Shown here one piece after another: positions 9,690 through 21,217 of a stretch of 64,000 bases of DNA (its first letter is position 1; each line of letters begins with the position of its first letter). The notes beneath the pieces are model-generated. The model was not told where the DNA came from. It was given only the letters and a program-made list of their open reading frames with translations, and searched no databases. The stretch lies in contig OU744451.1 in the NCBI GenBank assembly GCA_916610825.1, positions 13,751,905 through 13,815,904 of the forward strand, given 5' to 3'. Source of the DNA: Haliclystus octoradiatus (taxonomy: Eukaryota; Cnidaria; Staurozoa; Stauromedusae; Haliclystidae). The translations under genes and the position numbers were made by a program.

Positions 9690-11690
9690 CTCAATTTGGC
9701 ACAGGGGAAATGTACCAGAATGATTTCTATCTACAATTTAAGTCATTGTGTGATATAACCCACGTATAGTGGGCTCAACTCTAACTGGAGATGAATCTTC
9801 AGACAGAGAAAAACTGTTTTAGAAACAGTGAAATCCAAACAATAGCTGTCGATGCCTAACCCACGTCAAATAACTCGAAATGAATGCATTTTGGCCATCA
9901 AAGGTACAGGAACCTAGCCAAAATATTATCACAATCAATTAACGAGGTAAGCAATTTACTTCCTCGTATTACAAGGGATCAGATTATTGAAAGTCTAAAT
10001 TGCATCTGACTATACGATATTGAACTTGTGTCAAGGCACATATTTGAGTTCTTACCTACTTCACTATGTCTGTCTGGATTGTAATAGACAAGTACAACTG
10101 AATGCTACACAACAGGAGAAAACCTCCTATCTGAATTTCTATATTTGGGGATTTTGCAAACCATACAGGAATAGTAACCTGTAGTTTGAATGGTTTTCTG
10201 AATAAATGGTGATGATAATGATGATGATGATCTCATCTACATTTCTATGACCAGAAATGGTGGAACACATCATAATATTCATGCACCCCAATCATTGGAA
10301 TCCATTTATTTGCTATATCCAGTTTTTGAAATGGATGATATAGATAGTTGCATCATAAATTTCTCAAGCTTTGCTACTAATTAGCAGGCCATCAATCTCA
10401 AAGATACATATTACTCTATCCAATGTGATCTGTGATCAAAAATATCTGAAGTTTTACTGGCAATGCTCATTATTCCAATTTGTATGCCTCTCATGGACCA
10501 CGCATAAGTTTTATACTCAGTAGGCCCTTGAAAATCAGATGTTATCCCTTCGATTTGATAATTATCCAAACTACCTGTAACAATACTATCATTTTTCCTG
10601 GGTTTGGAGTACGAATCATTTTTATGATAGAGGTGTCCTATAGAGAGAGGTCGCCTACCCTTAGAGATGGCATAATAGAAATTATATGCCCTCGTGACCG
10701 ATATGGCAAAATACATTGTATGTAGGGCTGACGAACGCAAATTTTACAAACAAAAAATATTGTATCGGGTCCTATATGTTCTGGGCTGAAAATAGATGGT
10801 TCCAACTTATAGGGTTGGAGGGTATGCATAGGCAATCCCACAGCTGAGGAAGATGTTCGCCACAAGAAACTACTACTCATATTAGCTTTTGTATGATGTG
10901 TGTTATTACATAATAAACAATCTAACTTTCAGTAGCAAGATATCAACAAATAATACACAAACATTCTTTCCACACATCATACAGTTTAAAAAAATATAAA
11001 GCTATTATATTGGACTTACAGTCCTTATGCAACACATATAACAACTGTCACCTTGAAGTTATGGCAGTTGTTATAACATCTGTCACTTATCTAAACAACA
11101 TGGGTGACTTTTATGAATGTAATAATATTTCAATAGTAATTTGATTGGTGCAAAACTAAATCATAGATGGCTAAATGTATTTGCCTCACTCATACATATA
11201 CCAGATGTTCTGAACAATGAGGCAAATAAGGCCTCCAGAGTTTTCATGATCAGAGAGAGTAATATGTACCTCTGGGCCTCTGTATTTCACTGAATTTGGC
11301 AAGCCTGATATTGACATATTTGCCTCTATATTAAATGTTCAGCTCCCACCATGTGTCTTGGCTCTCAGACCAAGCTGGTCACAAGCTAGCAGTTTGTGCA
11401 TCTTACTGTTGTGATGAGTTTAATCTATTGCCTTTAATTTTCCAAAATTTAGAAGAAGATTGAAGACAAACCGAAGACAAACAAAGCAACAACAAAATTC
11501 CATCACGTGACCCAAGGTCGTATATGATTGGCTTTTTGCGTTGGGAAATATAATTTGATACGAAGTATCATTAGCCTATGTGTGCCGTGACTCTCAGGTT
11601 CTTGGAGCAGAACAATAGGTGGAGGCGCTTTTCTATGCTTAGATCTTAGTAAAATTAACCAATTAATTATAATACTAATAACCGGTCAAT
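9690..11690. other. Two-kilobase interval without recognised gene
   Basis: Only one place drew attention. On the minus strand between 10880 and 10411 two overlapping frames (10880-10638 and 10740-10411) together read about 150 residues of unbiased composition, such as GLPMHTLQPYKLEPS and KPRKNDSIVTGSLDNYQIEG, with a frame change near 10700. This could be a decayed exon or retroelement piece. No motif or splice context supports a call. The rest has only simple GATGAT repeats near 10206. Confidence 0.35.
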
Positions 11691-11829
11691 ATACCGATTG
11701 TGCTATCTCGGCAGACTGTTGTGATTTGTGGTGAGAAAACCATTGGGGCATGTCAACTGATAAACAAATTTGCGAATTTCGCTTATATATACCAGCATAC
11801 CAGGTACATCCTTCGCTGCCACGTTATCA

Positions 11830-12584
11830 GTGCATATATATATGGACGTTACCTAATCACTCACATTCCAGAACCCGACATTCACGTTACGAGCGCAAAT
11901 CTTCTAAGTACTAATCAAATACATAACAAAGACATTACAATCGATGATGTAACCTTACCTTGGCTCAATATAATAAAGATACTCGGTGCTCACATTGACA
12001 GTAGATTAAACATTAAATGTCATCATCGCAATTGCATCAGAAAAGCCAATCTCTCCCTATATCAAATCAAACAGGTTAAAAAATCCCTAAACCCACACCT
12101 TGCCAATTACAAGGCATACATCCGTCCTCACCTAGAACATTGTAGCCTACTTCTTCTTGGAATTAATCAAACGGATAGACTAAAATTAGAAAGAATTCAA
12201 GAAAAATCACTAAAACACCTAACACGGCCCACTACTGGAAAAGAATATCGTCTTCCATCTCTACACGTCAGAAGAATAGTAAAATTAACCAATATGATCC
12301 ACAAAACACTCATAACAGAAACTCCAAAACTTTTACACTCCCTCTTCAAGATATCCAACACTGAATATACGTCATCTTGCCGTCCAAACAAACTCATCCC
12401 ACCCATTTGCAGAGCAACCCTGATGAAATGGTCGATTGTAGCAGTAGGTACTAGAGTCTGGAACTTTATCCCGGAAGTAATACGTGGGGAAGCAATAAGA
12501 ACATTCAAAGAGTCAACTCTTGCGTATTTGACATCCCTGGAATGGAAAATAAATTATTGGTTTATGTCAATCAGCTGTCGATAG
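11830..12584 (+). pseudogene. LINE ORF2 C-terminal region
   Basis: The plus-strand frame from about 11830 to the stop at 12584 reads PWLNIIKILGAHIDSRLN, then RKANLSLYQIKQVKKSLNP, YIRPHLEHCSLLLLGINQTD, LERIQEKSLKHLTR and finally VWNFIPEVIRGEAIRTFKES. This is the RT thumb and C-terminal region of a Jockey/CR1-like LINE, open for about 250 residues with no stop. The palm domain with the catalytic Asp pair and the endonuclease are missing, so it is a 5'-truncated copy. The frame can be extended upstream to 11700, but the first ~40 residues are not LINE-like. An AT-rich tail with AAATAAAAT lies just before the (AC)n tract. Confidence 0.8.
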
Positions 12585-13031
<447 letters not shown>

Positions 13032-13106
13032 TCCTATTACAATTACGATTCTATTACAACATTTGAATTACAAACGATTTATCGTGGAGAAACGAACAAT
13101 ATTCAA

Positions 13107-13606
13107 NNNNNNNNNNNNNNNNNNNNNNNNNNNNNNNNNNNNNNNNNNNNNNNNNNNNNNNNNNNNNNNNNNNNNNNNNNNNNNNNNNNNNNNNNNNNNN
13201 NNNNNNNNNNNNNNNNNNNNNNNNNNNNNNNNNNNNNNNNNNNNNNNNNNNNNNNNNNNNNNNNNNNNNNNNNNNNNNNNNNNNNNNNNNNNNNNNNNNN
13301 NNNNNNNNNNNNNNNNNNNNNNNNNNNNNNNNNNNNNNNNNNNNNNNNNNNNNNNNNNNNNNNNNNNNNNNNNNNNNNNNNNNNNNNNNNNNNNNNNNNN
13401 NNNNNNNNNNNNNNNNNNNNNNNNNNNNNNNNNNNNNNNNNNNNNNNNNNNNNNNNNNNNNNNNNNNNNNNNNNNNNNNNNNNNNNNNNNNNNNNNNNNN
13501 NNNNNNNNNNNNNNNNNNNNNNNNNNNNNNNNNNNNNNNNNNNNNNNNNNNNNNNNNNNNNNNNNNNNNNNNNNNNNNNNNNNNNNNNNNNNNNNNNNNN
13601 NNNNNN
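13107..13606. other. Assembly gap (500 N)
   Basis: Exactly 500 N are present, a conventional placeholder length, so the true distance is unknown. Reading frames drawn through it are meaningless. Confidence 0.99.
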
Positions 13607-13661
13607 TTTCCTGTGTGGGTGCACAGGAGAAAAAGTACCAGTAATGGTAATTGGTATACAC
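13607..13661 (+). pseudogene. Possible pogo/Tigger-type transposase fragment
   Basis: The plus-strand frame leaving the gap reads FLCGCTGEKVPVMVIG. A 'C-x-CTGEK-P-x-x-VIG' string is typical of one strand in the DDE domain of pogo/Tigger-like transposases. Only about 18 residues are visible, because the gap lies to the left and the LTR element inserted at 13661 cuts it on the right. The call rests on this short motif alone. Confidence 0.3.
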
Positions 13662-14022
13662 TGTTTGGGCGAAAACCGTACTTATTCGCACTCATTATAA
13701 GTAACTATTTAAAGCATTTCAAATAGCCTCGTTTAGTAAGAAGTTAGCCTCCTTTTATGTAAGCACGCATAATATCGTAATAATTAACCTTTTGTAGTGA
13801 CGTAATAATGTTGTATAAATAGTTCGATTTTGTATTAGTTAGTCAGTTATGCCAAGCTACGCCAAGTTATGCGGTAGTTTTGTGGAGTGTTGAGCTAACT
13901 CCTCATTAGAAAGAAAGTAAAGTAAGATTGGTTGTGTTCATTTGTGTGGTTCATCCAATGCTTGATCTTTTGAGTTTAAATACACTCTTATATTATAAAT
14001 ACAGTCCTCATTCGTAAGAACA
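13662..14022 (+). repeat. 5' LTR of the gag-only element
   Basis: It starts TGTTTGGGCGAAAAC and ends CGTAAGAACA. A TATA-like TGTATAAATAG lies near 13812, followed by direct repeats of the word GCCAAG. It differs from the 3' LTR at only about ten positions, so the insertion is fairly young but not brand-new. Confidence 0.93.
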
Positions 14023-14484
14023 AGTGATCACGTCTAACCGGAGACGAAAAAGAAACAAATTTAGAGCAAACAATTTACAACAACAAAAAAGAAAATTGGC
14101 TCAAGTTGAAAGAAAGAAAAGCTTGCAATTATTCGATTAAAAGATTTTGGTATTTGGAATTTGTTTGTTCAATCCCTGAAACTGCTGAAGATTGGTGACT
14201 TTGGTGAGAATAAATAACATTGATAAAATAAATGAAGTTTTATTAGCTGAAAAAACTTTACGTTGTATTAAGGTTTAAATTCTTTAACTTCGATCTCGTG
14301 GAATCGAAGCGACACATTGTGTCGGAATTATTCTTTAAGAATTGAGAACTCTCCGATAAACCTTTAAATTCAAAGTTTTGAAAAATCAATTAAGGACGTT
14401 GAAATCGTAATTAGGTGTAAAGAATTGATATATCTTACACTAATTAAAATATTGTTGAATAATTACCGCTATAGAATACGAATT

Positions 14485-14819
14485 TGTAGTGGATTGTTTT
14501 ATGTCTATTGTCTTATCCATAATGTATTTCCTTTGTTAACTGTAAAGCTTCCGTTTGTAATCACGTATACCTTGTAATGTAAATCACTGTATGTAATTTA
14601 TCAACCCTCTTCTCGTCTGCCCTTCGTGGCGACAACACCTATAATAGCAAAGCTGGTCCACCTTCATAGAGGCTCTGTTTATCAACGGTAATATTAACCC
14701 TTCATTCATCCTCTCCCTGTTGGTGGCCAGCTACAACTATTACACAAATATATATCTTATCAACGCCTATGTATGTGTGGTGGTATTAATCAATACATCG
14801 ACTCATTCCACCCGCTACA
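14485..14819 (+). repeat. 5' LTR of TRIM-like element
   Basis: 335 bp, TG...CA, with inner sequence CCCTTCGTGGCGACAACACC near its middle. It pairs with 15433-15767. Confidence 0.92.
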
Positions 14820-15432
14820 TATTGGTGACTACCGACGTGATCTGAAAAACGCAGCCGAATATTACGCATCGTAAACCCTGGCTAGTATATGGTCCTATCT
14901 GGTAACGTTTAAGTTGAAATTCGCTCCTGGGTGAGTAGCGTTATCACGAAGAAAAAAAAAAAAAGAAAATAATTGAATGCACTCACGCCGTCACAAGCCA
15001 AGTTCTGGCAGGAACCACGAAAATTATTAGGGCTTAACCCGACAAGAAAATAAAGATTGCCAGGCTTGAGCACAAAGAATTGTAGCAACAAAACAACATT
15101 ACCAACATAGATACATAACACCATCAAAAACAGAAGATCAAAAAGATAGGCTATACACAAATCATGACTTGCACAAAGGCCCACCACAAAGAATTATTGA
15201 ATATTTACAAGATTTTGTCGCTACAACCATACAACACATACTCAACCAACTATACAACATGAAAGAAAACAAACAATCTAATTCATCTAACTCAATCAAA
15301 ACAATTATTATCAACTTATTTTAAATCATATTCTATTTTATTATAGGTATTTTTATTCATTCATTCGTCCTGTATATATTATTTCATATCTTTCACTCAC
15401 AGACGGGACTCCGTCTCCGTGGGGGGAAGTTA

Positions 15433-15767
15433 TGTAGTGGATTGTTTTATGTCTATTGTCTTATCCATAATGTATTTCCTTTGTTAACTGTAAAGCTTCC
15501 GTTTGTAATCACGTATACCTTGTAATGTAAATCACTGTATGTAATTTATCAACCCTCTTCTCGTCTGCCCTTCGTGGCGACAACACCTATAATAGCAAAG
15601 CTGGTCCACCTTCATAGAGGCTCTGTTTATCAACGGTAATATTAACCCTTCATTCATCCTCTCCCTGTTGGTGGCCAGCTACAACTATTACACAAATATA
15701 TATCTTATCAACGCCTATGTATGTGTGGTGGTATTAATCAATACATCGACTCATTCCACCCGCTACA
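15433..15767 (+). repeat. 3' LTR of TRIM-like element
   Basis: 335 bp, directly preceded by the polypurine tract. I found no differences from the 5' LTR when reading them side by side. Confidence 0.92.
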
Positions 15768-16047
15768 AATTAAAATAATTAAATATTGTTTAAGATACAC
15801 ATATTGTCATTAAATAGTGGATTGTAATATCACAAAATTTAACACAAAAACAAATTACTTAAATTATTGATTTAAGTGATTAATTAAAACGACAACAGGT
15901 TAACATCATAAAGTTTAAATACAATAACAGACAGTGTAAAGCATCGATGGTAATGCAAAGTAATAAAATCTTGTTATTAGTTAGAAAGTTTAAACGATAG
16001 ATGTTTTGGTTAAAATTGACTTTACGTGTTTAAGTGATTTAAGAAAA

Positions 16048-16730
16048 ATGCCGAAACAGCGAGAGGAAGGAGACGATATTATACAAACAGCATCTCATCT
16101 GAAAGAAATACGTCACATCAAAAACAAGAGAGATGCCCAAAGGGATGTAGTCGAAAAAATAATAAAAGAGGTGGAATATCTAATAAAAACGTCATCAGGT
16201 AGCAAAGTAATAAGAAAATATATGAACATCCTGAAGGCAAATTATTCAGTAATAGAAAGATTAACAGATGATCTTGCCGCTATCTTATCTGAACTCGATT
16301 TTGATATCGAAGCAGAATATTTGGCGGATGTATTCGAGAAAGTATTGGACATCGGTATACTCGCTGAAAGCTATTACAGATATGATTTTGACTTTGATGA
16401 AGTAGATGTAACAACTGAAGTGTCAAATATATATAACAATTTAAGCCTCGAGGAGAATACAACTGATGGCCCCGATGTTGAGAAGAACAGCAAAAAGTCA
16501 AATTGCGTAAAAATTAATTCTGCGTTATCATCATGTACAGTTAGTAATGAAAAGGGAATGTCAAGCGTGATGAAAGCGAAGTGAAACATGTTACAAAAAT
16601 TACTATAGAACAACCGAGTAAACGTTATGTGATAACAGTAAAATCAGGTAAAAAGAAAACAATTATTGATTGCGTTTATTCAAATGAAAACAACAGATAC
16701 CCCGATGATATTCTTGTAAGAGAAATATAA
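16048..16730 (+). pseudogene. Gag-like ORF, one frameshift
   Basis: The first in-frame ATG is at 16048 (AAAAATGCCG). The open frame upstream to 16006 lacks an ATG. About 178 residues run to a stop at 16584: a charged helical N-terminus (KQREEGDDIIQTASHLKE), helices such as VVEKIIKEVEYLIKTS and LTDDLAAILSELDFD, and an acidic linker. A one-base shift near 16560-16580 opens another ~50 residues (DESEVKHVTK...DDILVREI) ending at 16730, so the original protein was longer. The helical, charged, cysteine-poor character suits an LTR gag, and the helix pattern recalls BEL/Pao gag. No zinc knuckle is visible. Confidence 0.5.
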
Positions 16731-17150
16731 CTAAAAAGTTGTCAATGGAAGCCAGCAAATTGAGAATATTTAAATTTAAAGATCCTTTTCAAGGTATTAC
16801 GTAGATGTGAAAGTTAAAATATACAAAGATTTACAGATGAAGAAACTAGAATACAAAACGATTAATGGACTTTACGATTGAATATGAAGTAAGATGAAGG
16901 AAAGACAGGGTTAAAACGAAGTTATAATTATATGTATCTTTATTATTTAGTTAAAATAGATTCTGCGTTTAGAAAATGGTTAATCTTGGTATACATAAAT
17001 AGTAGAACTTTATCACAGTTATCATATTCAAGTTAAAGCATATAGCTATGGATTTCTTATTATTAAAATCGTATATTAGAAATAAGGTTACGGTTGTGAT
17101 CGACCATTATATAATTAGAGGAAGACACAGATGGTCGATGAGGGGGAGGA

Positions 17151-17510
17151 TGTTTGGGTGAAAACCGTACTTATTCGCACTTATTATAAGTAACTATTTA
17201 AAGCATTTCAAATAGTTTCGTTTAGTAAGAAGTTAGCCTCCTTTTATGTAAGCACGCATAATATTGTAATAATTAACCTTTGTAGTGACGTAATAATGTA
17301 GTATAAATAGTTCGATTTTGTATTAGTTAGTCAGTTATGTCAAGCTACGCCAAGTTATGCAGTAGTTTTGTGGAGGGTTGAGCTAATTCCTCACTAGAAA
17401 GAAAGTAAAGTAAGATTGGTTGTGTTCATTTGTGTGGTTCATCCAATGCTTGATCTTTTGAGTTTAAATACACTCTTATATTATAAATACAGTCCTAATT
17501 CGTAAGAACA
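17151..17510 (+). repeat. 3' LTR of the gag-only element
   Basis: It starts TGTTTGGGTGAAAAC right after the GGGGGAGGA tract and ends CGTAAGAACA, followed by the TACAC target duplication. It contains the same TGTATAAATAG-type TATA region (as AGTATAAATAG). Confidence 0.93.
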
Positions 17511-17605
17511 TACACGTTAACAATTTTTATTTTTAAAAAACTTGTTAAATGCATGGCTACATCTAGACACAATCACATCAATGGATGGACAGCTTTGAAT
17601 ATTGG

Positions 17606-18065
17606 ATCTTAGTACGCATGCGCTGCCTCATTAATCTTTGCTGCTGTTGTGGTATGGGAGAATCGACATCAAACTTCACCTTAAGGTAAGTCTCGTTTAA
17701 TGTTCAATTTTGTATTAATATTCTTTCCTTTCATTCTTTCAACAACAAACTTTGCTAATTTTGTGATGTCATTGTACCAACCCTTCATGAGAGGTTTATA
17801 ATCCCAGAGGCTAAAGTCGTTCTGTTAGCTGGGGGGACTTTGAGAAAAATGCACCTTTATAAAGTGAAGAAAGATAACACCGATAAATCTCCTTAAAACA
17901 GACGTATTCTGTATAGGAAAAATAAACTTATCATTTTGTGTGTGTTGCTCTACTATTTTAATGCTATTTTCTAGAAAAATATGAGAGAATAAAAGTATGG
18001 ATCAACACTTGAATGGTTCCTATATCGCCTATCTTTAGCTAATAACGTTTATATCTCATCAACCT
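17606..18065. repeat. Inverted plus direct fragments of the WAP-locus repeat
   Basis: 17606-17664 is the reverse complement of 8517-8573 and of 47872-47930 (GGTATGGGAGAAT inverted). About 17700-18065 is a direct copy of the segment also found at 45096-45463, 49358-49719 and 54436-54780 (from GTATTAATATTC to TCATCAACCTT). Gypsy-2a begins at 18066, inside this repeat. No exon is present. Confidence 0.8.
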
Positions 18066-18101
18066 TGTCATAGCCTCTTATGGTAACAGTACACCGTAAC
18101 A

Positions 18102-18111
18102 TCCTCCCCTT
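18102..18111 (-). promoter_or_regulatory. Polypurine tract of gypsy-2a
   Basis: It reads AAGGGGAGGA on the minus strand, directly followed by TGTTACGGTG, the layout of plus-strand priming next to a 3' LTR. The same arrangement is at 58235-58244. Confidence 0.7.
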
Positions 18112-18379
18112 CATATAATATAAATTGAAATTATCGTTGATTAGTATTTTCCAGTCTTGGCACGTAACAGTAACAATAAGATTAGTGGATGCTTATCACA
18201 GCATTAATTGTAGTTTGAGTTTGCTTCTTGCTCTGTAATAGATGTAAATAAAGTTAATTAATACATCCTCTGCAATGCTATGTCATGATGTATTGATATC
18301 AACTAGTAGACGATAGTACTATTTTTCAATCAGGCATCGATATATCTGGAAGGCTTTCTCACTGATCTTCCTGATCTAG

Positions 18380-19291
18380 TGACATATGGTGTATCAGTAG
18401 AGTTGCTTGGATTGAGCGGGAAGTATTGGTTGCTTGGTTACTCTCTGATTCTTTAATGATAGATGCTGTAGGATTTTCTCGAGGTGCTATATAAGTATCA
18501 TCATCTTCTTTAGTAGATGGTTGGCTGCTGATGCTCTTGTCCGGTTCTAGCCACTTTTCATTTCTGCGATAGTTTTTGCCATTTTCTTGTTGTACGTTGT
18601 ACTATGAACGAACGGGGGCCAACCTTTGATGAAATTGATCCAGCAGATCATGGTTGCTTTTGTATTGAGGGTTGAATGCGTACATGTTATCCAATCTGTA
18701 GTTCTGGTCCTGTCTTTGCGGTCTGGTCATAATGTTCCTTACTTCGTTGCTCTCTTCTGTTGATCATATCAGGTACTCCTTCCATTATGTTTGGTGCAAG
18801 ACTTACTTTTGTACAAGGTATTGTTGTTTTAGTTCTTTATTTGCTCAGTAGTTTCTGAGCTGGTGAAACCCATCAGGGCCAGGTGCGTTACGCCAATCAA
18901 GTAGACTTTGTTCGGAGTCTTTACCGCCTTCGTTGACTTTCTTTAGCAGCGATTTGTCAGTTTTGACAGCAATTTCTGCTTTGCCATTTGACTGCGGATA
19001 TAATGGTGAGCTAGTCTTGTGAGTGAAGTCCCATTCACGGCTGAAATATTGATACTCTTGATTAGTAAATTGTGGCCCATTGTCTGTTAGTACAGTTTCA
19101 GGAGTATCGTGATCAGCAAAGTGATCTTTGGTGTGTTCAATCACATTGCTAGCTGTTGTATCGTTGTCCAAGTTGTCAACCATAAAGTAGTCTGAGTAAT
19201 GATCAATGGTTAGAAGATAGTTGCCCTTTGTGTGAGAATAATTCCTGGCTGACAATCTCAAATGGTAGATTTGTATGGGGTGTGACATCAT
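18380..19291 (-). pseudogene. gypsy-2a integrase core and C-terminal tail
   Basis: Frame 19291-18845 holds an integrase core with all three catalytic acidic residues in place: LLTIDHYSDYF, VLTDNGPQFTN and PLYPQSNGKAE. It ends at 18845 inside a conserved 'LLDWRNAPG' segment. Downstream, other frames read a tail with NGKNYRRNEKWLEPD and an acidic Ser/Thr-rich end, as in gypsy GPY/F modules. The zinc region lies upstream in a different frame (20002-19400). The core itself looks intact, but the polyprotein is not continuous. Confidence 0.85.
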
Positions 19292-19399
19292 AGGTTCATT
19301 TTGTTGTTGGATCGAGTATTGAGCACATATTTCACACTGCTCAATTGCATTTTTAATGTCGGTGGCTAGGCCAGGCCAATACAGTACATCGTTTGCCCT

Positions 19400-20002
19400 T
19401 CAAATGCACCTGTCTCTTCCCAAATGTGAAGAGTGTACTTTGTTAATCATTAGTTTTCGCAATGCCCGAGTGATGAAGATCTTCATGCCTTTGTATACTA
19501 TGCTATTGTGGACAATGAGTTCGTCGCCACTTGACCAGAATTGTCGAATTTGGAGTGGAAATTCATTCTTTGTTTCTGGCCAACCATGCAAGATTACCCT
19601 CGCCAAAGATTGAAGTACAGGATCACTTTGGCTAGCTTCTTTAATTTGTTTCTCAGAAGTCCCGGTTATATTCATGTATTCAGATTGTTTTGTTTCCGCA
19701 ATTGTATCAAATACTTCTTGTTCCTCTGCAAGTTGGAAAACATAGCATTGTGGTGTGTCTGCATCCTTTTTTTCATAATTTGGCAGAAACGGTCGACTCA
19801 GCATGTCACTTAGGTACAAATCAGATCCTTTTTTGTATTTGAGATCAATATTAAATTTGTCAAGTCTTAACATCATTATTTGCAGACACTTTGGAGCTGA
19901 ATGAATCGATTTCTTGAAAATGGTGACAAGCGGCTTTGTGATCGGTTTCAATGTTGATGATATCCCGTCCATTTGTGTATTGATGAAATCTCTCACATAC
20001 AT
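19400..20002 (-). pseudogene. gypsy-2a RNase H end and integrase zinc-binding region
   Basis: The minus-strand frame reads KPLVTIFKKSIHSAPKCLQ, then FNIDLKYKKGSDLYLSDMLS, both diagnostic of the end of a Ty3/gypsy RNase H, followed by a helical linker (DPVLQSLARVILHGWP) and INKVHSSHLGRDRC, the HxxxH part of the zinc-binding motif. The start of RNase H (20002-20200) is rearranged: GGCAGAGCCCTATTCTTTT is duplicated there (20026-20060). Confidence 0.82.
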
Positions 20003-20204
20003 ACAAAGACAATGACAAGCAGAGCCCTATTCTTTTTCAGGCAGAGCCCTATTCTTTTTGAGCTACAATCATTCTCTAAAGTTATTTCTTCTTTTGCATT
20101 GTAATATTTAAGGACTGGAGAAGACGTTATCAACTTCAAACTTGTTTGATATGCTTGTCCCTGTTGTGATTCCCAATGAGAGGGAAAATCTTGCCGTGTT
20201 AGTC

Positions 20205-20828
20205 TTAGTGCAGTGGCTTCACTATTGTAGATAATTTAGATAGAAACTTAGCCAGATAGTGCCATAGTAGTCGTAGTACTGCTTTGGAAGTGCTTGGCTT
20301 CGGCATCAAACAAATTGCATCAATTTTCAAAGGATCTGGTTTTATTCTTTCATCGGTTAGAGCTTGGTGAAGCTTGAAGCGTAGTTTTGATTTGTTGAAC
20401 TTTAGTGTTACATTGGATGCTCTTTCCATTAATGCTTTAAAATTGTAATCATGATCTTGAGAGGCCCCCAAAAGTGTGTCTCCAGAACCAAATACAATTA
20501 TATCATCAGCGATAACATGACATCCAGTAAGACCTTTGAGGGCTTCAACTTGCCTGCGTTGGTAATCTTCAGTTGCACTCCATATCCCCTGTGGACATCT
20601 CAGGTACATGTGTTTTGTGCAATTTGGTCCCCAGAATGTTGTAAGTTTGTGGCTTTCAGGACGTAGCGGGATTTGAAAGAATCCGTCTTTGGCATCAAGT
20701 ACACTGAATACTTTGGCGTTATTTAGTTTTGGTAGAGCCTCATCTATTGTGGGAATTTGATATCGTGGTCTGAGAATAGCTTTGTTTAATGCTTCACCGT
20801 TGCAGAAAATTAGTTTTTGACAAAGCAC
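20205..20828 (-). pseudogene. gypsy-2a reverse transcriptase
   Basis: The minus-strand frame of ~207 residues reads PRYQIPTIDEALPKLNNAKV, FSVLDAKDGFFQIPLRPES, YLRCPQGIWSATEDYQRR and HVIADDIIVFGSGD. These are RT motifs in order, with the catalytic Asp of LDAKDGF and the ADD pair. The usual Phe-Gly of 'PFG' is altered (CPQGI). The thumb follows (KFNKSKLRF; the normal WLG-type segment is degraded). It is open over the palm but without protease or gag upstream. Confidence 0.87.
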
Positions 20829-21217
20829 AATTCGTGAATTACTTTAAAGACGCTTATAGTTGTCTATAGTACTCTAATTACTTCCATTGACTTTGCCTTG
20901 TCTGTAGTTGCTGTTGACAGCAGCAATAGTATTTGCCTTTAGCAGAGAGCATGTTTAATTACTCCAAGTTAGAATAAATAAGGTATCCGCGCAAAAATTG
21001 AAACATTTTTTTCAAATCAAAGTTGTGCAGTCAAATAAATACTGTCAACGGTTCGTAATAAATACATGTTGTGGCCTTGGGTGTGAAACTTTGTTATACA
21101 GCAAATGTCCAAGTGAGTTTCTTCGCATGCTAAGGAATACAAAAAGGCAACAGCAGAGGTGTATAACATATGCATTAAATTTGGAGGATGCAATAATCAT
21201 TTAATATGACGTCATTG

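Larger units (their letters stand above)
14485..15767 (+). mobile_element. TRIM-like mini LTR retrotransposon nested in the gag-only element
   Basis: Direct LTRs of 335 bp (14485-14819 and 15433-15767) start TGTAGTGGATTG and end CCCGCTACA, and look identical by eye. The flanking repeat is AATT (14481-14484 and 15768-15771). Just inside the left LTR is TTGGTGACTACCGACGTG, a typical primer-binding region. A GTGGGGGGAAG polypurine tract precedes the right LTR (about 15419-15429). The internal 613 bp hold no recognisable protein; the minus-strand frame at 14909-15187 is unremarkable. Small size, no coding and complete cis signals define a TRIM. Identical LTRs imply recent transposition. Confidence 0.93.
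13662..17510 (+). mobile_element. LTR retrotransposon with gag-like ORF and no pol (BEL/Pao-like?)
   Basis: Two direct LTRs (13662-14022 and 17151-17510, ~361 bp) begin TGTTTGGG and end AAGAACA. The element is flanked by the 5 bp repeat TACAC (13657-13661 and 17511-17515). A purine tract GATGAGGGGGAGGA abuts the downstream LTR (17137-17150). Inside are a gag-like reading frame (16048-16730) and a nested mini LTR element (14485-15767). Without the nested element the internal region is only about 1.8 kb and has no protease, RT or integrase. It must have been mobilised in trans. BEL/Pao membership is inferred only from the gag-like protein and the 5 bp TSD. Confidence 0.92.
18066..21170 (-). mobile_element. 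Ty3/gypsy retrotransposon gypsy-2a (partial)
   Basis: On the minus strand it carries RT, RNase H end, integrase zinc region, integrase core and a C-terminal tail, colinear with gypsy-2b (58199-63384). The downstream end has a polypurine tract AAGGGGAGGA (18111-18102) followed by TGTTACGGTG. Similarity to the other copy continues for 36 bp to ATGACA and then stops in both copies. The upstream end also stops at the same base in both (GAGGTGTATA at 21170 and 63384). Gag and protease are absent and frames are broken, so it is not autonomous. Confidence 0.88.
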
